A stretch of DNA of 64,000 nucleotides from contig NZ_NSGF01000004.1 of assembly GCF_002294995.1 (NCBI RefSeq), positions 248,001-312,000 on the forward strand, in the 5' to 3' direction. How positions within the stretch are numbered: the stretch's first letter is position 1; every line of letters starts with the position of its first letter. Both the position numbers and the translations under genes were made by a program. The notes below the pieces were generated by a model. It worked only from the letters and a program-made list of their open reading frames with translations, did no database searches and was not told where the DNA came from. Positions 1 to 10,992 of the stretch are shown here, piece by piece. The stretch is from Mesorhizobium sp. WSM3860 (GTDB lineage Bacteria; Pseudomonadota; Alphaproteobacteria; Rhizobiales; Rhizobiaceae).

Positions 1-1925
1 TCCTCGCCGACCGTTCGGCGGTGCCTGCCGAACTCGCGCTAGCCTATCTCACCGACGAGGTTCCCGAAGCCAAGGCGGCGCTCGAAGGCGCGCGCGACAT
101 CCTGTCCGAGCAGTTCGCCGAGAACGCCGAGCTGGTTGGCAGGCTGCGCGCCTATATGAAGGAACGCGCTTTCCTGCGCGCCCGCGTCGTCGACGGCAAG
201 CAGGAGGCGGGCGCGAAATTCTCCGACTATTTCGACCATGTCGAGCGCTGGGCGAACGTGCCCAGCCATCGCGCCTTGGCCATGCTGCGTGGCCGAAACG
301 AGGAAGTGCTGTCGCTCGACATCGAGGTCGATGCCGACGAGGCCCTGCCGGTGAAGCCGGTCGAGCGGATGATCGCCAACGCCTATGCGATTGGCAGCAC
401 CATGCCGGGCGACCGTTGGCTGATGGAGGTCGCCGGCTGGACCTGGCGGATAAAACTATCGCTCCATCTGACGCTTGATTTGATGCGCGACCTGCGCGAG
501 CGGGCCGAGGACGAGGCCATCCATGTCTTTGCCCGCAACCTCAAGGACCTGCTGCTCGCCGCGCCCGCCGGCTCGCGGCCCACGATGGGTCTCGATCCCG
601 GCATCCGCACCGGCGTCAAGGTGGCTGTGGTCGACGGCACCGGCAAGCTGGTGGCGACGACGACCGTCTATCCGTTTCCGCCGAAGAACGATGTGCGCGG
701 CACGCAGGCGGAACTTGCCAGGCTCATTCGCTTCCACAAGGTGGAGCTGATCTCGATCGGCAACGGCACCGGCAGCCGCGAGACCGAGAAGCTGGTGGCC
801 GACATGCTCGCCGGCCTGCCGTCGGACGGCGGGCCGAAGCCCATCAAGGTGATCGTCAGCGAGGCCGGCGCGTCGGTCTATTCGGCCTCGGCGACGGCGG
901 CCGCCGAGTTTCCCGACCTCGACGTGTCGCTGCGCGGCGCTGTGTCGATCGCGAGACGCCTGCAGGACCCACTGGCCGAACTGGTCAAGATCGAGCCGAA
1001 GTCGATCGGCGTCGGCCAATACCAGCATGATGTCGACCAATACCGGCTCGGCCGCTCGTTGGAGGCGGTGGTGGAGGATGCGGTCAATGCCGTTGGCGTC
1101 GACCTCAACACAGCATCCGCGCCGCTCTTGGCGCGCGTTTCGGGACTGGGGCCATCGCTTGCCGAAGCGATCGTCGCGCATCGTGACGCCGGCGGTCCCT
1201 TCGCCACCCGTCGCGACCTGTTGAAGGTGGCGCGCCTCGGGCCGCGCGCGTTCGAGCAGTGCGCCGGCTTCCTGCGCATCCCGAATGGTTCCGAGCCACT
1301 CGATGCTTCTGCGGTGCACCCGGAAGCCTATGGCGTGGCAAAGAAGATCGTCGCCGCCTGCGGGCGCGACGTGCGCTCGCTAATGGGCGACAGTGCCGCG
1401 CTCAAGGCGCTCGATCCGCGCGTCTTCGTCGACGAGCGCTTCGGCCTGCCGACGGTACGCGACATCCTCGCCGAGCTGGAAAAGCCTGGACGCGACCCGC
1501 GCCCCGGCTTCAAGACGGCGACCTTTGCCGAAGGCGTCGACGACATCAAGGACCTGAAGCCCGGCATGCTGCTCGAAGGCACCGTCACCAATGTCGCCGC
1601 CTTCGGCGCCTTCGTGGACATCGGCGTGCACCAGGACGGGCTGGTGCATGTCTCGCAACTGGCCGACCGCTTCATCAAGGACGCGCATGAGGTGGTGAAG
1701 GCCGGCGATGTCGTGAAAGTGCGGGTCGTCGACGTCGATATCAAGCGCAACCGTATCGGCCTGTCTATGCGCAAGGACGGCGATGGCGGCGCCTCGCGCG
1801 GCGGCCAGCGTGACAGCGGCGGCGGCAAGCCCGTGCCGCGTTCGCCGGCGCCGCAACGCCAGCCCGAACGGCCGGCGCAGGGTGCTTTCGGTGCGGCGCT
1901 CGCTGAGGCGATGAAACGGAAATAG
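1..1925 (+). CDS. tex: Tex family S1 RNA-binding transcription accessory protein, 3' part
   Basis: The reading frame is already open at the left window edge (first complete codon at base 3), so the N-terminus lies outside. Visible in order are helical Tex core segments, a YqgF/RNase H-like domain beginning with GLDPGIRTG near base 588, helix-hairpin-helix repeats around 1110-1300, and an S1 RNA-binding domain from about 1552 to 1780 ([16 protein letters not shown]). A basic, low-complexity Gly/Arg/Pro tail ends the protein. Tex proteins bind RNA and ribosome/transcription complexes; their exact role is unsettled. The stop codon abuts the stop codon of the convergent LysR gene with no spacer. 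Confidence 0.95.
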   Translation, partial: LADRSAVPAELALAYLTDEVPEAKAALEGARDILSEQFAENAELVGRLRAYMKERAFLRARVVDGKQEAGAKFSDYFDHVERWANVPSHRALAMLRGRNEEVLSLDIEVDADEALPVKPVERMIANAYAIGSTMPGDRWLMEVAGWTWRIKLSLHLTLDLMRDLRERAEDEAIHVFARNLKDLLLAAPAGSRPTMGLDPGIRTGVKVAVVDGTGKLVATTTVYPFPPKNDVRGTQAELARLIRFHKVELISIGNGTGSRETEKLVADMLAGLPSDGGPKPIKVIVSEAGASVYSASATAAAEFPDLDVSLRGAVSIARRLQDPLAELVKIEPKSIGVGQYQHDVDQYRLGRSLEAVVEDAVNAVGVDLNTASAPLLARVSGLGPSLAEAIVAHRDAGGPFATRRDLLKVARLGPRAFEQCAGFLRIPNGSEPLDASAVHPEAYGVAKKIVAACGRDVRSLMGDSAALKALDPRVFVDERFGLPTVRDILAELEKPGRDPRPGFKTATFAEGVDDIKDLKPGMLLEGTVTNVAAFGAFVDIGVHQDGLVHVSQLADRFIKDAHEVVKAGDVVKVRVVDVDIKRNRIGLSMRKDGDGGASRGGQRDSGGGKPVPRSPAPQRQPERPAQGAFGAALAEAMKRK

Positions 1926-2837
1926 CTACCACGCCAGAACAGCCGGCTCCTTCTCAACCTGGCCCCGCAGCCAGTCGCGAAAACTGACAACCGGCGGATG
2001 GCCGCGCTTGTCGTGCGGCACGACGAGATAATAGGCACTGCGGCTCTGCATCGGCTTGCCCGGCGCCGGCACCAACTGGCCACGCTGCAATTCTCCGGCG
2101 ATCAGGATCTGCGGGAGCAGCGCCACGCCGAGCCCCGCCATGCAGGCTTGCGCGACCGTGCCGAACTGCTCGAACTGCATGCCGGGGGCGGTCGGCGCGT
2201 CGAGCTCCTGATGCTCGAACCATTCGCTCCAGGCGTCGGGACGCGTTGCCATGTGCAGCAGAGGCAGGCGGCCGATATCGGCTGGCGTCGCGACCTTCCG
2301 CTGCGCCAGGAATTCGGGCGCGGCGACGGGCATCACGGTCTCGCGCATCAAAAGCGTGCAATCTGCGTCCGGCCAGTCGGACATGCCGTGATGGATCGCG
2401 GCGTCGAGGCGCTCGCGCACGAAGTCGAAGCGGCCGATGCGGGTGGCGAAATTGATCGTGATGTCCGGATGGCGGGCGACGAAATCCGGAATGAGCGGCA
2501 TCAGCCAGCGCGTGCCGAAGGTCGGCAGGATGGCAAGGTTGAGAACACCGCTATGCCGATTGCTCATCAATCCAAGCGCCGCATCGCGCAACTGCCCGAG
2601 CGCCGAGCGCACCGCTTCGGCATAGATCTCGCCCGCCGTGGACAGCCTGACATTGCGGCTGTCGCGTTCGAAGAGCCGGCGCCCGAACTGCTCTTCCAAC
2701 AGATTGATCTGCCGGCTGACGGCGCCTTGCGTGAGATCGAGCTCGCGGGCCGCGGCGGTGAAGGAGCCGAGACGCGCCACCGCCTCGAAGGCGGCAAGCG
2801 CGCTGATGTTCGGCAAGAGGCGGCGCTGGACGTTCAT
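1926..2837 (-). CDS. LysR-family transcriptional regulator (GcvA/GcdR-like)
   Basis: A 303-residue protein with an N-terminal winged HTH (about residues 12-70, core TAAARELDLTQGAVSRQI) and a LysR substrate-binding domain in the rest, the normal length for the family. The RLGSFTAAARELDLTQGAVS type of HTH is common in the GcvA/glutaryl-CoA-dehydrogenase-linked LysR subgroup. It is divergent from the acyl-CoA dehydrogenase gene gcdH with about 100 bp between start codons, the classical arrangement for a LysR regulator controlling its neighbour and itself. I infer it controls gcdH, probably in response to a glutarate or lysine breakdown intermediate; the ligand cannot be read from sequence. Confidence 0.9.
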   Translation of the reverse strand: MNVQRRLLPNISALAAFEAVARLGSFTAAARELDLTQGAVSRQINLLEEQFGRRLFERDSRNVRLSTAGEIYAEAVRSALGQLRDAALGLMSNRHSGVLNLAILPTFGTRWLMPLIPDFVARHPDITINFATRIGRFDFVRERLDAAIHHGMSDWPDADCTLLMRETVMPVAAPEFLAQRKVATPADIGRLPLLHMATRPDAWSEWFEHQELDAPTAPGMQFEQFGTVAQACMAGLGVALLPQILIAGELQRGQLVPAPGKPMQSRSAYYLVVPHDKRGHPPVVSFRDWLRGQVEKEPAVLAW

Positions 2838-2855
2838 GATCTATTACTAACGCTC

Positions 2856-2873
2856 ATTGATCCTTGATGCAAT
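2856..2873. promoter_or_regulatory. Candidate LysR operator between the regulator and gcdH
   Basis: In the roughly 100-bp divergent spacer lies ATTGATCCTTGATGCAAT, an interrupted dyad (ATTG-N10-CAAT) in an AT-rich stretch. LysR regulators usually bind imperfect dyads of about this size between their own gene and the target. The match is short and could be chance. Confidence 0.35.
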
Positions 2874-2940
2874 TTTGTTTGATTTTTTCCAGGTGGAGGC
2901 GGATAAGCCGGGCCATCAAGGTTACCGGGAGACCCATGTC

Positions 2941-4131
2941 ATGGCCGCCGAGAAGAATGCTTTCGTGTGGAACGATCCTTTCCTGATCGAGGACCAGCTT
3001 TCCGAAGACGAGCGCATGGTGCGCGACGGCGCAGCGGCCTTCGCCGCCGACAAGTTGGCGCCCCGCATCGAGGAAGCCTATGCCGATGAGAAGACCGATC
3101 CCTCGATCTTCCGCGAGATGGGCGACGCGGGCCTGCTCGGCATCACCATTCCGGAGGAATATGGCGGGCTCGGCGCCAACTACGTCACCTACGGGCTGGT
3201 GGCGCGCGAAGTCGAGCGCATCGATTCCGGCTACCGCTCGATGATGAGTGTGCAGTCGTCGCTGGTCATGTATCCGATCCATGCCTACGGCTCGGAAGAG
3301 CAGCGCAAGAGGTACCTGCCGAAGCTCGCCTCCGGCGAATGGATCGGCTGCTTCGGCCTCACCGAGCCGGATGCCGGCTCCGATCCGGGCGGCATGAAGA
3401 CGCGCGCCGAGAAGACGGCGAACGGCTACAGGCTTTCCGGGTCCAAGATGTGGATCTCCAACGCGCCGATTGCCGACGTCTTCGTCGTCTGGGCAAAGTC
3501 GGCCGCGCATGACAACCAGATCCGCGGTTTCGTGCTGGAAAAGGGCATGAAGGGGCTGTCGGCGCCGAAGATCGGCGGCAAGCTTTCGCTGCGAGCCTCA
3601 ATCACCGGCGAGGTTGTGATGGAAGGCGTCGAGGTGGGCGAAGAGGCGCTGCTGCCCAATGTCTCGGGCCTGAAGGGACCCTTCGGCTGCCTCAACCGGG
3701 CGCGCTACGGCATCTCGTGGGGCGCCATGGGCGCGGCCGAGGATTGCTGGCACCGCGCGCGGCAATACGGCCTCGATCGCAAGCAGTTCGGCAAGCCGCT
3801 CGCCGGAACGCAACTCTTCCAGAAGAAGCTCGCGGACATGCAGACCGAGATCGCGCTCGGCCTGCAGGGGTCGCTGCGCGTCGGCCGGCTGATGGACGAA
3901 GGCAAGATGGCGCCGGAGATGATCTCCATCGTCAAGCGCAACAATTGCGGCAAGGCGCTCGATATCGCCCGTCAGGCGCGCGACATGCATGGCGGCAACG
4001 GCATCCAGATCGGCTACCACGTGATGCGTCATGCGCAGAACCTGGAGACGGTCAACACCTATGAGGGCACGCATGACGTGCATGCGCTGATACTGGGAAG
4101 GGCGCAGACGGGACTGCAGGCATTTTTCTAA
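2941..4131 (+). CDS. gcdH: Glutaryl-CoA dehydrogenase (acyl-CoA dehydrogenase family)
   Basis: A 396-residue flavoprotein that would oxidatively decarboxylate glutaryl-CoA to crotonyl-CoA in lysine, tryptophan or glutarate breakdown. The N-terminal FVWNDPF...[11 protein letters not shown], the FAD-domain [14 protein letters not shown], and the C-terminal [19 protein letters not shown] block are the glutaryl-CoA dehydrogenase signature. Glu375 in TYEGT is the expected catalytic base. The ATG at 2941 is preferred because GGGAG lies nine bases upstream and the family starts here; the frame is open about 28 codons further upstream without family similarity. The ALDH7-type gene at 16645 could feed the same pathway. 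The neighbouring LysR gene is the likely regulator. Confidence 0.93.
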   Translation: MAAEKNAFVWNDPFLIEDQLSEDERMVRDGAAAFAADKLAPRIEEAYADEKTDPSIFREMGDAGLLGITIPEEYGGLGANYVTYGLVAREVERIDSGYRSMMSVQSSLVMYPIHAYGSEEQRKRYLPKLASGEWIGCFGLTEPDAGSDPGGMKTRAEKTANGYRLSGSKMWISNAPIADVFVVWAKSAAHDNQIRGFVLEKGMKGLSAPKIGGKLSLRASITGEVVMEGVEVGEEALLPNVSGLKGPFGCLNRARYGISWGAMGAAEDCWHRARQYGLDRKQFGKPLAGTQLFQKKLADMQTEIALGLQGSLRVGRLMDEGKMAPEMISIVKRNNCGKALDIARQARDMHGGNGIQIGYHVMRHAQNLETVNTYEGTHDVHALILGRAQTGLQAFF

Positions 4132-4236
4132 GCCGGCACGCTGCTTAAATTAGGTGCAGCGCAACATCTCTGCTTGGAAAATGCCATTCATGTGTGTCAG
4201 GGTTCGGCGACCGAGAACGCCGAACTCCGGGGCCCC

Positions 4237-7200
4237 ATGGCAATTCTGGCAGCCGTCCACCACCTGACCCATTACAAATACGACCGTCCCGTCGTTCTCG
4301 GCCCCCAGGTGATCAGGCTGCAGCCGGCGCCGCATTCGCGCACCAAGGTGCTCAGCCATTCGCTGAAGGTCGAGCCGAAGAACCACTTCGTCAATCTGCA
4401 GCAGGATCCGTACGGCAACTTCCTCGCCCGTTTCGTCTTTCCGGAGCCGGTGACGGAACTGAAGATCGAAGTCGATCTCGTCGCCGATATGACGGTCTAT
4501 AATCCGTTCGATTTCTTCGTCGAGGAATCGGCCGAGAATTTCCCGTTCGACTACCCGGAGGAAATCCGGGAAGACCTCGCCATCTACCGCACGCCGGAGC
4601 CAGCCGGGCCGCTGCTATCGGCCTTCCTGAAGACCATCGACCGTAGTCCGACCAACACGGTCAACTTCCTGGTCGGGCTCAATGCGCGGCTGCAGCGCGA
4701 AATCGCTTATATCGTGCGAATGGAGACCGGCGTCTATTCGCCGGAGGAGACGCTGGCCGCCGGCAAGGGCTCGTGCCGGGATTCGAGTTGGCTGCTGGTG
4801 CAGGTCCTGCGCAACCTCGGCGTCGCGGCGCGTTTTGTCTCCGGTTACCTGATCCAGTTGAAGCCGGACCTCGTCTCGTTGGTCGGACCGCCCGGAACCT
4901 CGGTCGATTTCACGGACCTGCACGCCTGGTGCGAGGTCTATATCCCGGGCGCCGGCTGGATCGGCTTCGACCCGACTTCCGGTTTGCTCACCGGCGAAAG
5001 CCATGTGCCGCTGGCGGCCACGCCGCATTTCCGCAATGCCGCGCCGATCTCCGGCATGGCGAGCTTCGCCAATGTCGATTTCGGCTTCGACATGGGGGTC
5101 CAGCGCATAGCCGAGCATCCGCGCATCACCAAGCCGTTCTCGGACGAGAGCTGGGAGGCGCTCGACGCCTTGGGCAACAAGGTCGATGCGGTTTTGCGGG
5201 AACAGGATGTGCGGCTCACCATGGGCGGCGAGCCGACCTTCGTGTCGATCGACGACTTCGAGTCCGCAGAATGGAACACGGCTGCCGTCGGTCCGACCAA
5301 GCGCGACAAGGCGGATCAGCTTATCCGCCGGCTGCGCGAGCGCTTCGCGCCGGGCGGTTTTCTGCACTACGGGCAAGGCAAGTGGTATCCGGGCGAGAGC
5401 CTGCCGCGCTGGACCTTCTCGCTTTTCTGGCGCACCGATGGCGAGCCGGTCTGGCGCGACCCGTCGCTGATCGCGCGCGAAACAAGCACCGTTCCTGTCG
5501 GGCCTGAGCACGCCGCCGGCTTGCTCACGGCGATCGCCGGCGAGCTCGGCATCGACAAGGCGATGGTCAGCGAGGCCTATGAGGATCCGGCCGAATGGCT
5601 TCTCAAGGAAGGCAGGCTGCCGGACAATGTCGATCCGTCCAATTCCAAGCTGGAGGATCCGGAAGAGCGCAGCCGCATGGCGCGGGTCTTCGAGCGCGGC
5701 CTGACCGAGCCGTCGGGGTATGTGCTGCCGGTTCAGCGCTGGAACAGCCAGGCTGCCGGGCAGCGCTGGCGTTCGGAGAAATGGAAGACGCGGCGCGGCC
5801 GGCTGTTCCTGGTGCCGGGCGACTCGCCCGTCGGCTACCGGCTGCCGCTCGGCGCGCTGCCTTACGTGCCGCCGGCGCAATTCCCTTATATCGTGCCGGT
5901 CGATCCTTCGGTGCGGCGCGGCGCCTTGCCGGTGCGCGACGCTATACTGCCGGAAACCGCCCCAGCAGAACTTGAGGGTCCCGACGAAATGGCACGCCGC
6001 CAGCTGGCAGTGTCCTTCACAGCTGCGACCGGCCAGCAGGACCGCGTCGAGCAGGAGATCACCGAGATCGGCGGTGCGGTGCGCACGGCGCTCACTGTCG
6101 AGCCGCGTGACGGGCGGCTCTGCGTGTTCATGCCGCCGGTCGAGGCGCTCGAAGACTACCTCGAACTGGTGGCGGCGGCCGAAAACGCGGCCAAGGCGAT
6201 CGGCCTGCCGGTTCATATCGAGGGTTATGGGCCGCCGCACGACCCGCGCCTCAACGTTATCCGAGTGGCGCCCGATCCCGGCGTCATCGAGGTGAACATT
6301 CACCCGGCCGCCAACTGGCAGGAATGCTTCGCGACGACCACGGCTATCTACGAGGAGGCGCGGCAGTCGCGGCTCGGCACCGACAAGTTCATGATCGACG
6401 GCCGCCACACCGGCACGGGCGGCGGCAACCATGTCGTTGTCGGCGGCGCGACGCCTACCGACAGTCCGTTCCTGCGCCGGCCGGACCTGTTGAAGAGCCT
6501 TGTGCTGCAGTGGCAGCGCCATCCATCGCTCTCCTACTTGTTTTCGGGCCTGTTCATCGGCCCAACCAGCCAGGCGCCGCGCATCGACGAGGCACGGCAT
6601 GATTCGCTTTATGAGCTCGAGATCGCGCTGGCGCAGGTTCCGCATCCCGACAAGGGCGAGGCGCCCTTGCCGTGGCTGGTGGACCGGCTGTTCCGCAACC
6701 TCTTGACCGATGTGACCGGCAACACGCATCGCTCGGAAATCTGCATCGACAAGCTGTTCTCGCCGGACGGTCCGACAGGACGGCTCGGTTTGGTCGAGTT
6801 CCGTGGCTTCGAAATGCCACCCAATGCGCGCATGTCGCTCGCCCAGCAATTGCTGGTCCGCGCCATCATCGCCCGCGCCTGGAGGAACCCGCTCGACGGC
6901 CGCTTCGTGCGTTGGGGCACTTCGCTGCATGACCGTTTCATGCTGCCGCATTATGTCTGGGCTGATTTCCTCGACGTGCTGGAGGATCTGAAGCAAAACG
7001 ACTTCGACTTCCGCCCGGAATGGTTCGCAGCCCAACTCGAATTCCGCTTCCCGTTCTGCGGCGAGGTGCAGCATGGTGGCGTCAAGCTGGAGCTCAGGCA
7101 GGCGCTGGAGCCCTGGCATGTGATGGGTGAGCAGGGCGCGATCGGCGGCACGGTCCGCTTCGTCGATTCCTCGGTCGAGCGGCTGCAGGTGAGGACGGAA

Positions 7201-7596
7201 GGCCTTAATCCGGAACGTCACGCGGTCGTCTGCAACGGCCGCATCGTGCCGATGAAGGCGACCGACAGCAGAGAGGTCGCAGTGGCAGGCGTGCGCTTCA
7301 AGGCCTGGCAGCCGGCCTCCGGCCTGCATCCAGCCCTGCCGGTCAACACGCCGCTGGTCTTCGACATCTACGACCGCTGGTCGGGCCGCTCGTTGGGCGG
7401 CTGCGTCTATCATATCGCGCATCCGGGCGGCCGCAACTACGAGATCTTCCCGGTCAACGGCAACGAGGCGGAAGCGCGGCGGCTTGCCCGCTTCGAGCCG
7501 CGCGGCCATACGCCGGGTGCCTATGTGCTGCGTGAAGAACAAGGCTCTGAAGAGTTTCCCATGACCCTTGACCTCAGGCGACCGGCGAGATTCTGA
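4237..7596 (+). CDS. Large transglutaminase-like protein with C-terminal DUF2126
   Basis: A 1119-residue cytoplasmic protein. Residues 1-90 resemble the bacterial transglutaminase N-terminal domain. A transglutaminase core follows with an apparent triad: Cys180 (GKGSCRDSS), His229 (DLHAWCEVY) and Asp245 (GFDPTSG). The remaining ~800 residues are DUF2126, including a conserved [10 protein letters not shown] stretch. From memory, Iyer and Aravind's amidoligase work placed this family with ATP-grasp/alpha-E proteins in predicted peptide-ligation systems; its substrate is unknown. The ATG at 4237 begins the conserved N-terminus ([19 protein letters not shown]); its ribosome site is weak. It is followed after six bases by the ATP-grasp gene, so they form an operon. 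Confidence 0.88.
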   Translation: MAILAAVHHLTHYKYDRPVVLGPQVIRLQPAPHSRTKVLSHSLKVEPKNHFVNLQQDPYGNFLARFVFPEPVTELKIEVDLVADMTVYNPFDFFVEESAENFPFDYPEEIREDLAIYRTPEPAGPLLSAFLKTIDRSPTNTVNFLVGLNARLQREIAYIVRMETGVYSPEETLAAGKGSCRDSSWLLVQVLRNLGVAARFVSGYLIQLKPDLVSLVGPPGTSVDFTDLHAWCEVYIPGAGWIGFDPTSGLLTGESHVPLAATPHFRNAAPISGMASFANVDFGFDMGVQRIAEHPRITKPFSDESWEALDALGNKVDAVLREQDVRLTMGGEPTFVSIDDFESAEWNTAAVGPTKRDKADQLIRRLRERFAPGGFLHYGQGKWYPGESLPRWTFSLFWRTDGEPVWRDPSLIARETSTVPVGPEHAAGLLTAIAGELGIDKAMVSEAYEDPAEWLLKEGRLPDNVDPSNSKLEDPEERSRMARVFERGLTEPSGYVLPVQRWNSQAAGQRWRSEKWKTRRGRLFLVPGDSPVGYRLPLGALPYVPPAQFPYIVPVDPSVRRGALPVRDAILPETAPAELEGPDEMARRQLAVSFTAATGQQDRVEQEITEIGGAVRTALTVEPRDGRLCVFMPPVEALEDYLELVAAAENAAKAIGLPVHIEGYGPPHDPRLNVIRVAPDPGVIEVNIHPAANWQECFATTTAIYEEARQSRLGTDKFMIDGRHTGTGGGNHVVVGGATPTDSPFLRRPDLLKSLVLQWQRHPSLSYLFSGLFIGPTSQAPRIDEARHDSLYELEIALAQVPHPDKGEAPLPWLVDRLFRNLLTDVTGNTHRSEICIDKLFSPDGPTGRLGLVEFRGFEMPPNARMSLAQQLLVRAIIARAWRNPLDGRFVRWGTSLHDRFMLPHYVWADFLDVLEDLKQNDFDFRPEWFAAQLEFRFPFCGEVQHGGVKLELRQALEPWHVMGEQGAIGGTVRFVDSSVERLQVRTEGLNPERHAVVCNGRIVPMKATDSREVAVAGVRFKAWQPASGLHPALPVNTPLVFDIYDRWSGRSLGGCVYHIAHPGGRNYEIFPVNGNEAEARRLARFEPRGHTPGAYVLREEQGSEEFPMTLDLRRPARF

Positions 7597-7602
7597 TCGG
7601 CC

Positions 7603-10014
7603 ATGGCCAAGGGGAATCAGAAACGGGCACGCGGCAGGCCGCAGTCGCACAGCCTGCTGGAGCATTACCGGCCGATCGACGGTGTCGTCGACGAGATGGT
7701 CGACACATCAGGCAATCCGCGCCCGGCTTGGCGGTCCTTCATCGAAGCGCTGGACGAGCTGGGGGCCGAGACACTCGGACAGCGCTTTGCCCGCGCCGAC
7801 CAATATCTGCGCGATGCCGGCGTCTACTACCGCGTCTACGACAAGGCCGGCGCCAACGAACGCGAATGGCCGCTGGCGCATGTCCCGCTGCTGATCGACG
7901 ACAAGGAATGGGCCGAGATCAGCGCCGGCCTTGTCCAGCGCGCCGACCTGTTCGAAGCGATGCTGGCCGACATTTACGGGCCGAACCGGCTGATCGAGAA
8001 GGACATCCTGCCGGCCGGGCTGATTGCGGCGAGCCCGGAATATTTGCGCCCGGTGGTCGGTGTCGGTCCGGCCAGTGGGTATTTCCTCCATATGGTCGCC
8101 TTCGAGCTCGGCCGCGGACCGGATGGCCGCTGGTGGGTGTTGGGCGACCGCACCCAGGCGCCGTCGGGCGCCGGCTTCGCGCTGGAGAACCGCGTCGCCA
8201 CCACGCGCGCCTTCTCGGAGATCTATGGCGATCTGCATGTGCATCGCCTGGCCGGCTTCTTCCGCCGCTTCCGCGATGCGCTGAACGGCATGGCGAAGGA
8301 TTCCGGCGGCCGCGTGGCCATCCTGACGCCCGGCCCGCTCAACGAGACCTATTACGAACACGCCTATATCGCCCGCTATCTCGGCATCATGCTGCTCGAG
8401 GGCGAAGACCTGACGGTGTCCGGCGGTCGGCTGATGGTGCGCACGGTTTCGGGGCTGATGCCGATCGGCGTTTTGTGGCGGCGGCTCGATGCGGCTTTCG
8501 CCGACCCGCTGGAGCTCAAGCCGGACTCGCAGATCGGCACGCCGGGACTGGTCGAGGCGATCCGGCGCGGCACCGTCTCGGCCGTCAACGCGCTCGGTTC
8601 GGGGCTGGCAGAAACGCGGGCGCTGCTTTCCTTCCTACCGCGGATCGCGCGGGAACTGCACGGCGAAGAGCTCAAGCTGCCGAACATCGCGACCTGGTGG
8701 TGCGGGCAGCAGACCGAACGCGACCATGTGCTGGCCAATGTCGACCGCTTGGTGGTCGGCCCGGCGCTTTCGACACGGCTTGCCTTCGAGGACGATGGCG
8801 CGACCAGGCTCGGTTCGGCGCTTTCGGCCGGGGAGCGGGCGGAGCTTATCGCGCGGATCGAAGCCGACGGGGCTGGCTTCGTCGGCCAGGAGGCGGTCAC
8901 GCTCTCGACCACCCCGGTCTTTGTCGGCGGCCGGCTGGAGCCGCGGCCCGCCAGCCTGCGCGTCTATCTGGCTCGGACGCCGGACGGCTGGACGGTGATG
9001 CCTGGCGGGTTTGCACGCATCGGCTTCTCGCTCGACCCGACCGCGATCGCCATGCAGCGCGGCGGCCAGGCGGCGGATGTGTGGGTGGTCAGCGACAGGC
9101 CTGTCGAGCGGGAGACGCTGCTGCCGCAGGAGACCGACGGCTTCACTCGCACCATGCCCGGCAGTCTGCCGAGCCGTGCGGCGGAGAACCTGACCTGGCT
9201 CGGCCGCTATATCGAGCGCTCGGAAGATACGGTGCGCGTGCTGCGCGCTTATCACGTCAGGCTGGCGGAGACGTCCGACCCCGATATGCCGCTGCTCGCC
9301 GACATCAGGGACTATCTCGAACCGTTCGGCATAGAGGTCGAAACCGCGATACCGCTTGGATTGATCGGCACGTTGGACAGCGCCGTCTACAGCGCCGGCC
9401 AGATCCGCGACCGCTTCTCGCCGGACGGCTGGCTGGCGCTGAAGGACCTGTCGAAGACCATCCACAAATTCGCGGAGACGGTCGCGCCGGGCGACGACGC
9501 GACGCGGGCGATGACCGTGATGCTGCGCAAGCTTGCGGGCTTCTCGGGCCTGCTGCACGAGAACATGTACCGCTTCACCGGCTGGCGTTTCCTGGAGATC
9601 GGCCGCCGGCTGGAACGCGGCATCCAGATCGCCCGCACGCTCGCCAGGCTGACAACGGCAGGCGCGCCCGACGGCGCGCTCGACATGATGCTGGAGATCG
9701 GCGACAGCGTCATGACCCACCGCCGGCAATATCCGGTGCAGGCAGGCCGGCGCACGGTTATCGACCTCCTGGCGCTCGATCCGCTCAACCCGCGCTCCAT
9801 CCTGTTCCAGCTCGAGCGGCTCAAGGCCGAGATCGGCATGCTGCCTTCCGTCGGCGGCGAGGGACACATGTCGCCCGCGGCGAAAGAAATCCTGCAGCTC
9901 AACACGGCGCTCGCCGTCATGGAGCCCCAGGACATGACCGCGAAGGTGCTGGACGATCTCGCCAACCAGATCAGCGACCTCTACAACAGTCTCGCCAAGG
10001 CCTATTTCGGTTAG
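7603..10014 (+). CDS. Circularly permuted ATP-grasp / alpha-E domain protein
   Basis: An 803-residue protein. The N-terminal ~470 residues match the circularly permuted ATP-grasp family (old DUF404/DUF407; LIDDKEWAEISAGLVQRADL, YGPNRLIE, PEYLRPVVGVGP). The C-terminal ~310 residues match the helical alpha-E domain (ENLTWLGRYIERSEDTVR, RRQYPVQAG, NPRSILFQL). ATP-grasp enzymes make amide or thioester bonds through acyl-phosphates, so this is the probable ligase of the operon. It lies six bases after the DUF2126 gene, and its TAG stop is directly followed by the ATG of the second transglutaminase. Two-domain fusions of this kind are common in alphaproteobacteria. No substrate can be inferred. Confidence 0.9.
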   Translation: MAKGNQKRARGRPQSHSLLEHYRPIDGVVDEMVDTSGNPRPAWRSFIEALDELGAETLGQRFARADQYLRDAGVYYRVYDKAGANEREWPLAHVPLLIDDKEWAEISAGLVQRADLFEAMLADIYGPNRLIEKDILPAGLIAASPEYLRPVVGVGPASGYFLHMVAFELGRGPDGRWWVLGDRTQAPSGAGFALENRVATTRAFSEIYGDLHVHRLAGFFRRFRDALNGMAKDSGGRVAILTPGPLNETYYEHAYIARYLGIMLLEGEDLTVSGGRLMVRTVSGLMPIGVLWRRLDAAFADPLELKPDSQIGTPGLVEAIRRGTVSAVNALGSGLAETRALLSFLPRIARELHGEELKLPNIATWWCGQQTERDHVLANVDRLVVGPALSTRLAFEDDGATRLGSALSAGERAELIARIEADGAGFVGQEAVTLSTTPVFVGGRLEPRPASLRVYLARTPDGWTVMPGGFARIGFSLDPTAIAMQRGGQAADVWVVSDRPVERETLLPQETDGFTRTMPGSLPSRAAENLTWLGRYIERSEDTVRVLRAYHVRLAETSDPDMPLLADIRDYLEPFGIEVETAIPLGLIGTLDSAVYSAGQIRDRFSPDGWLALKDLSKTIHKFAETVAPGDDATRAMTVMLRKLAGFSGLLHENMYRFTGWRFLEIGRRLERGIQIARTLARLTTAGAPDGALDMMLEIGDSVMTHRRQYPVQAGRRTVIDLLALDPLNPRSILFQLERLKAEIGMLPSVGGEGHMSPAAKEILQLNTALAVMEPQDMTAKVLDDLANQISDLYNSLAKAYFG

Positions 10015-10890
10015 ATGCTCTACGACATCAGGCTTCATCTTCATTACGGCTATGCGGCCGCAGCCGGCGGCGGCAGGCACCAGCTGCGCGTGCTGCCGCA
10101 GACGCTTGCCGGCGTGCAGCGGGTTATCGCCGCCTCGCTGTCTTTCCAGCCAAATCCGGCCGAGCGGGCGGATTTTTGCGATTTCTTCGGCAACAGCGTC
10201 ACTGCGATCGCGGTTCGCGACGCGCATGAAGAGCTCCACGTCAAGATGAGCGCTCGTGTGTCGGTGTCGCGGCCGGAACCCGGCCTCGACGTCTCGCCCG
10301 ACATTCCCGGCTTGAGGGCGGAACTCGACGCCGTACGTTCGCTGTCCGCCAACGCCCCACATCATTTCCTCGCCGCCAGTGACCACGCCGGCATCGAAAC
10401 GGCGATCACGGCCTATGCGCGGGAAAGCCTCGCCGGTTCGGCGATCGCCACGACGGTCGACCTCTGCAATCGCATCCACCGCGATTTCACCTATGACGGC
10501 AAGGCAACCAGCGTGGAGACGCGCGCCAGCGATGCCTTTGCCCTGAAACGCGGAGTCTGCCAGGATTTTTCACATATCATGATCGCCGGGCTGCGTGGGC
10601 TTGGCATCCCCGCCGGCTATGTCAGCGGCTTCCTGCGCACGATCCCGCCCAAAGGCAAGCCCAGGCTCGAAGGCGCCGACGCCATGCATGCCTGGGTCAA
10701 GGCCTGGTGCGGGCGCGATGCCGGCTGGCAGGAATTCGATCCCACCAACGGCATGCGGGCGAGCAACGACCATATCACGGTCGGGTACGGCCGCGACTAT
10801 TCCGACGTGGCGCCGATCGTCGGCGTCCTGAAAACCACCGGCGGGCAGGTCGGCGAGCAAGCGGTCGACGTTATCCCGGTCGCTGCCTGA
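10015..10890 (+). CDS. Transglutaminase family protein, second in operon
   Basis: A 291-residue soluble protein with the bacterial transglutaminase N-terminal domain (YDIRLHLHYGY...HQLRVLPQ) and a transglutaminase-like core. Apparent catalytic residues are Cys182 (KRGVCQDFSH), His225 (AMHAWVKAW) and Asp242 (EFDPTNG). The start codon abuts the stop of the ATP-grasp/alpha-E gene, so translation is probably coupled. In related systems, these transglutaminase-fold enzymes are thought to act as peptidases or amidases opposing the ligase, sometimes beside the proteasome-like peptidase Anbu; no anbu is present here. Confidence 0.9.
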   Translation: MLYDIRLHLHYGYAAAAGGGRHQLRVLPQTLAGVQRVIAASLSFQPNPAERADFCDFFGNSVTAIAVRDAHEELHVKMSARVSVSRPEPGLDVSPDIPGLRAELDAVRSLSANAPHHFLAASDHAGIETAITAYARESLAGSAIATTVDLCNRIHRDFTYDGKATSVETRASDAFALKRGVCQDFSHIMIAGLRGLGIPAGYVSGFLRTIPPKGKPRLEGADAMHAWVKAWCGRDAGWQEFDPTNGMRASNDHITVGYGRDYSDVAPIVGVLKTTGGQVGEQAVDVIPVAA

Positions 10891-10992
10891 AGGCGTACGA
10901 TCGGTCGTGCGGCTGCTTCTCAAATCGCGATCCCGCCGTTATCGTGCCGCCGGATCGTGGATCGGCCCGCCGGGCACTTGCGCGGAGTTCAA

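Noticed and set aside
4615..7665. Open frame of about 1016 codons on the minus strand opposite the DUF2126 gene
   Set aside because: It is rich in Arg, His and Ala with no domain-like segment, and lies opposite a well-conserved gene; such antisense frames are expected in GC-rich DNA.
7728..10229. Open frame of about 833 codons overlapping the ATP-grasp/alpha-E gene in another plus-strand frame
   Set aside because: Its composition (Arg/Ala/Gly repeats) is that of a shifted frame; the other frame has clear ATP-grasp and alpha-E motifs.
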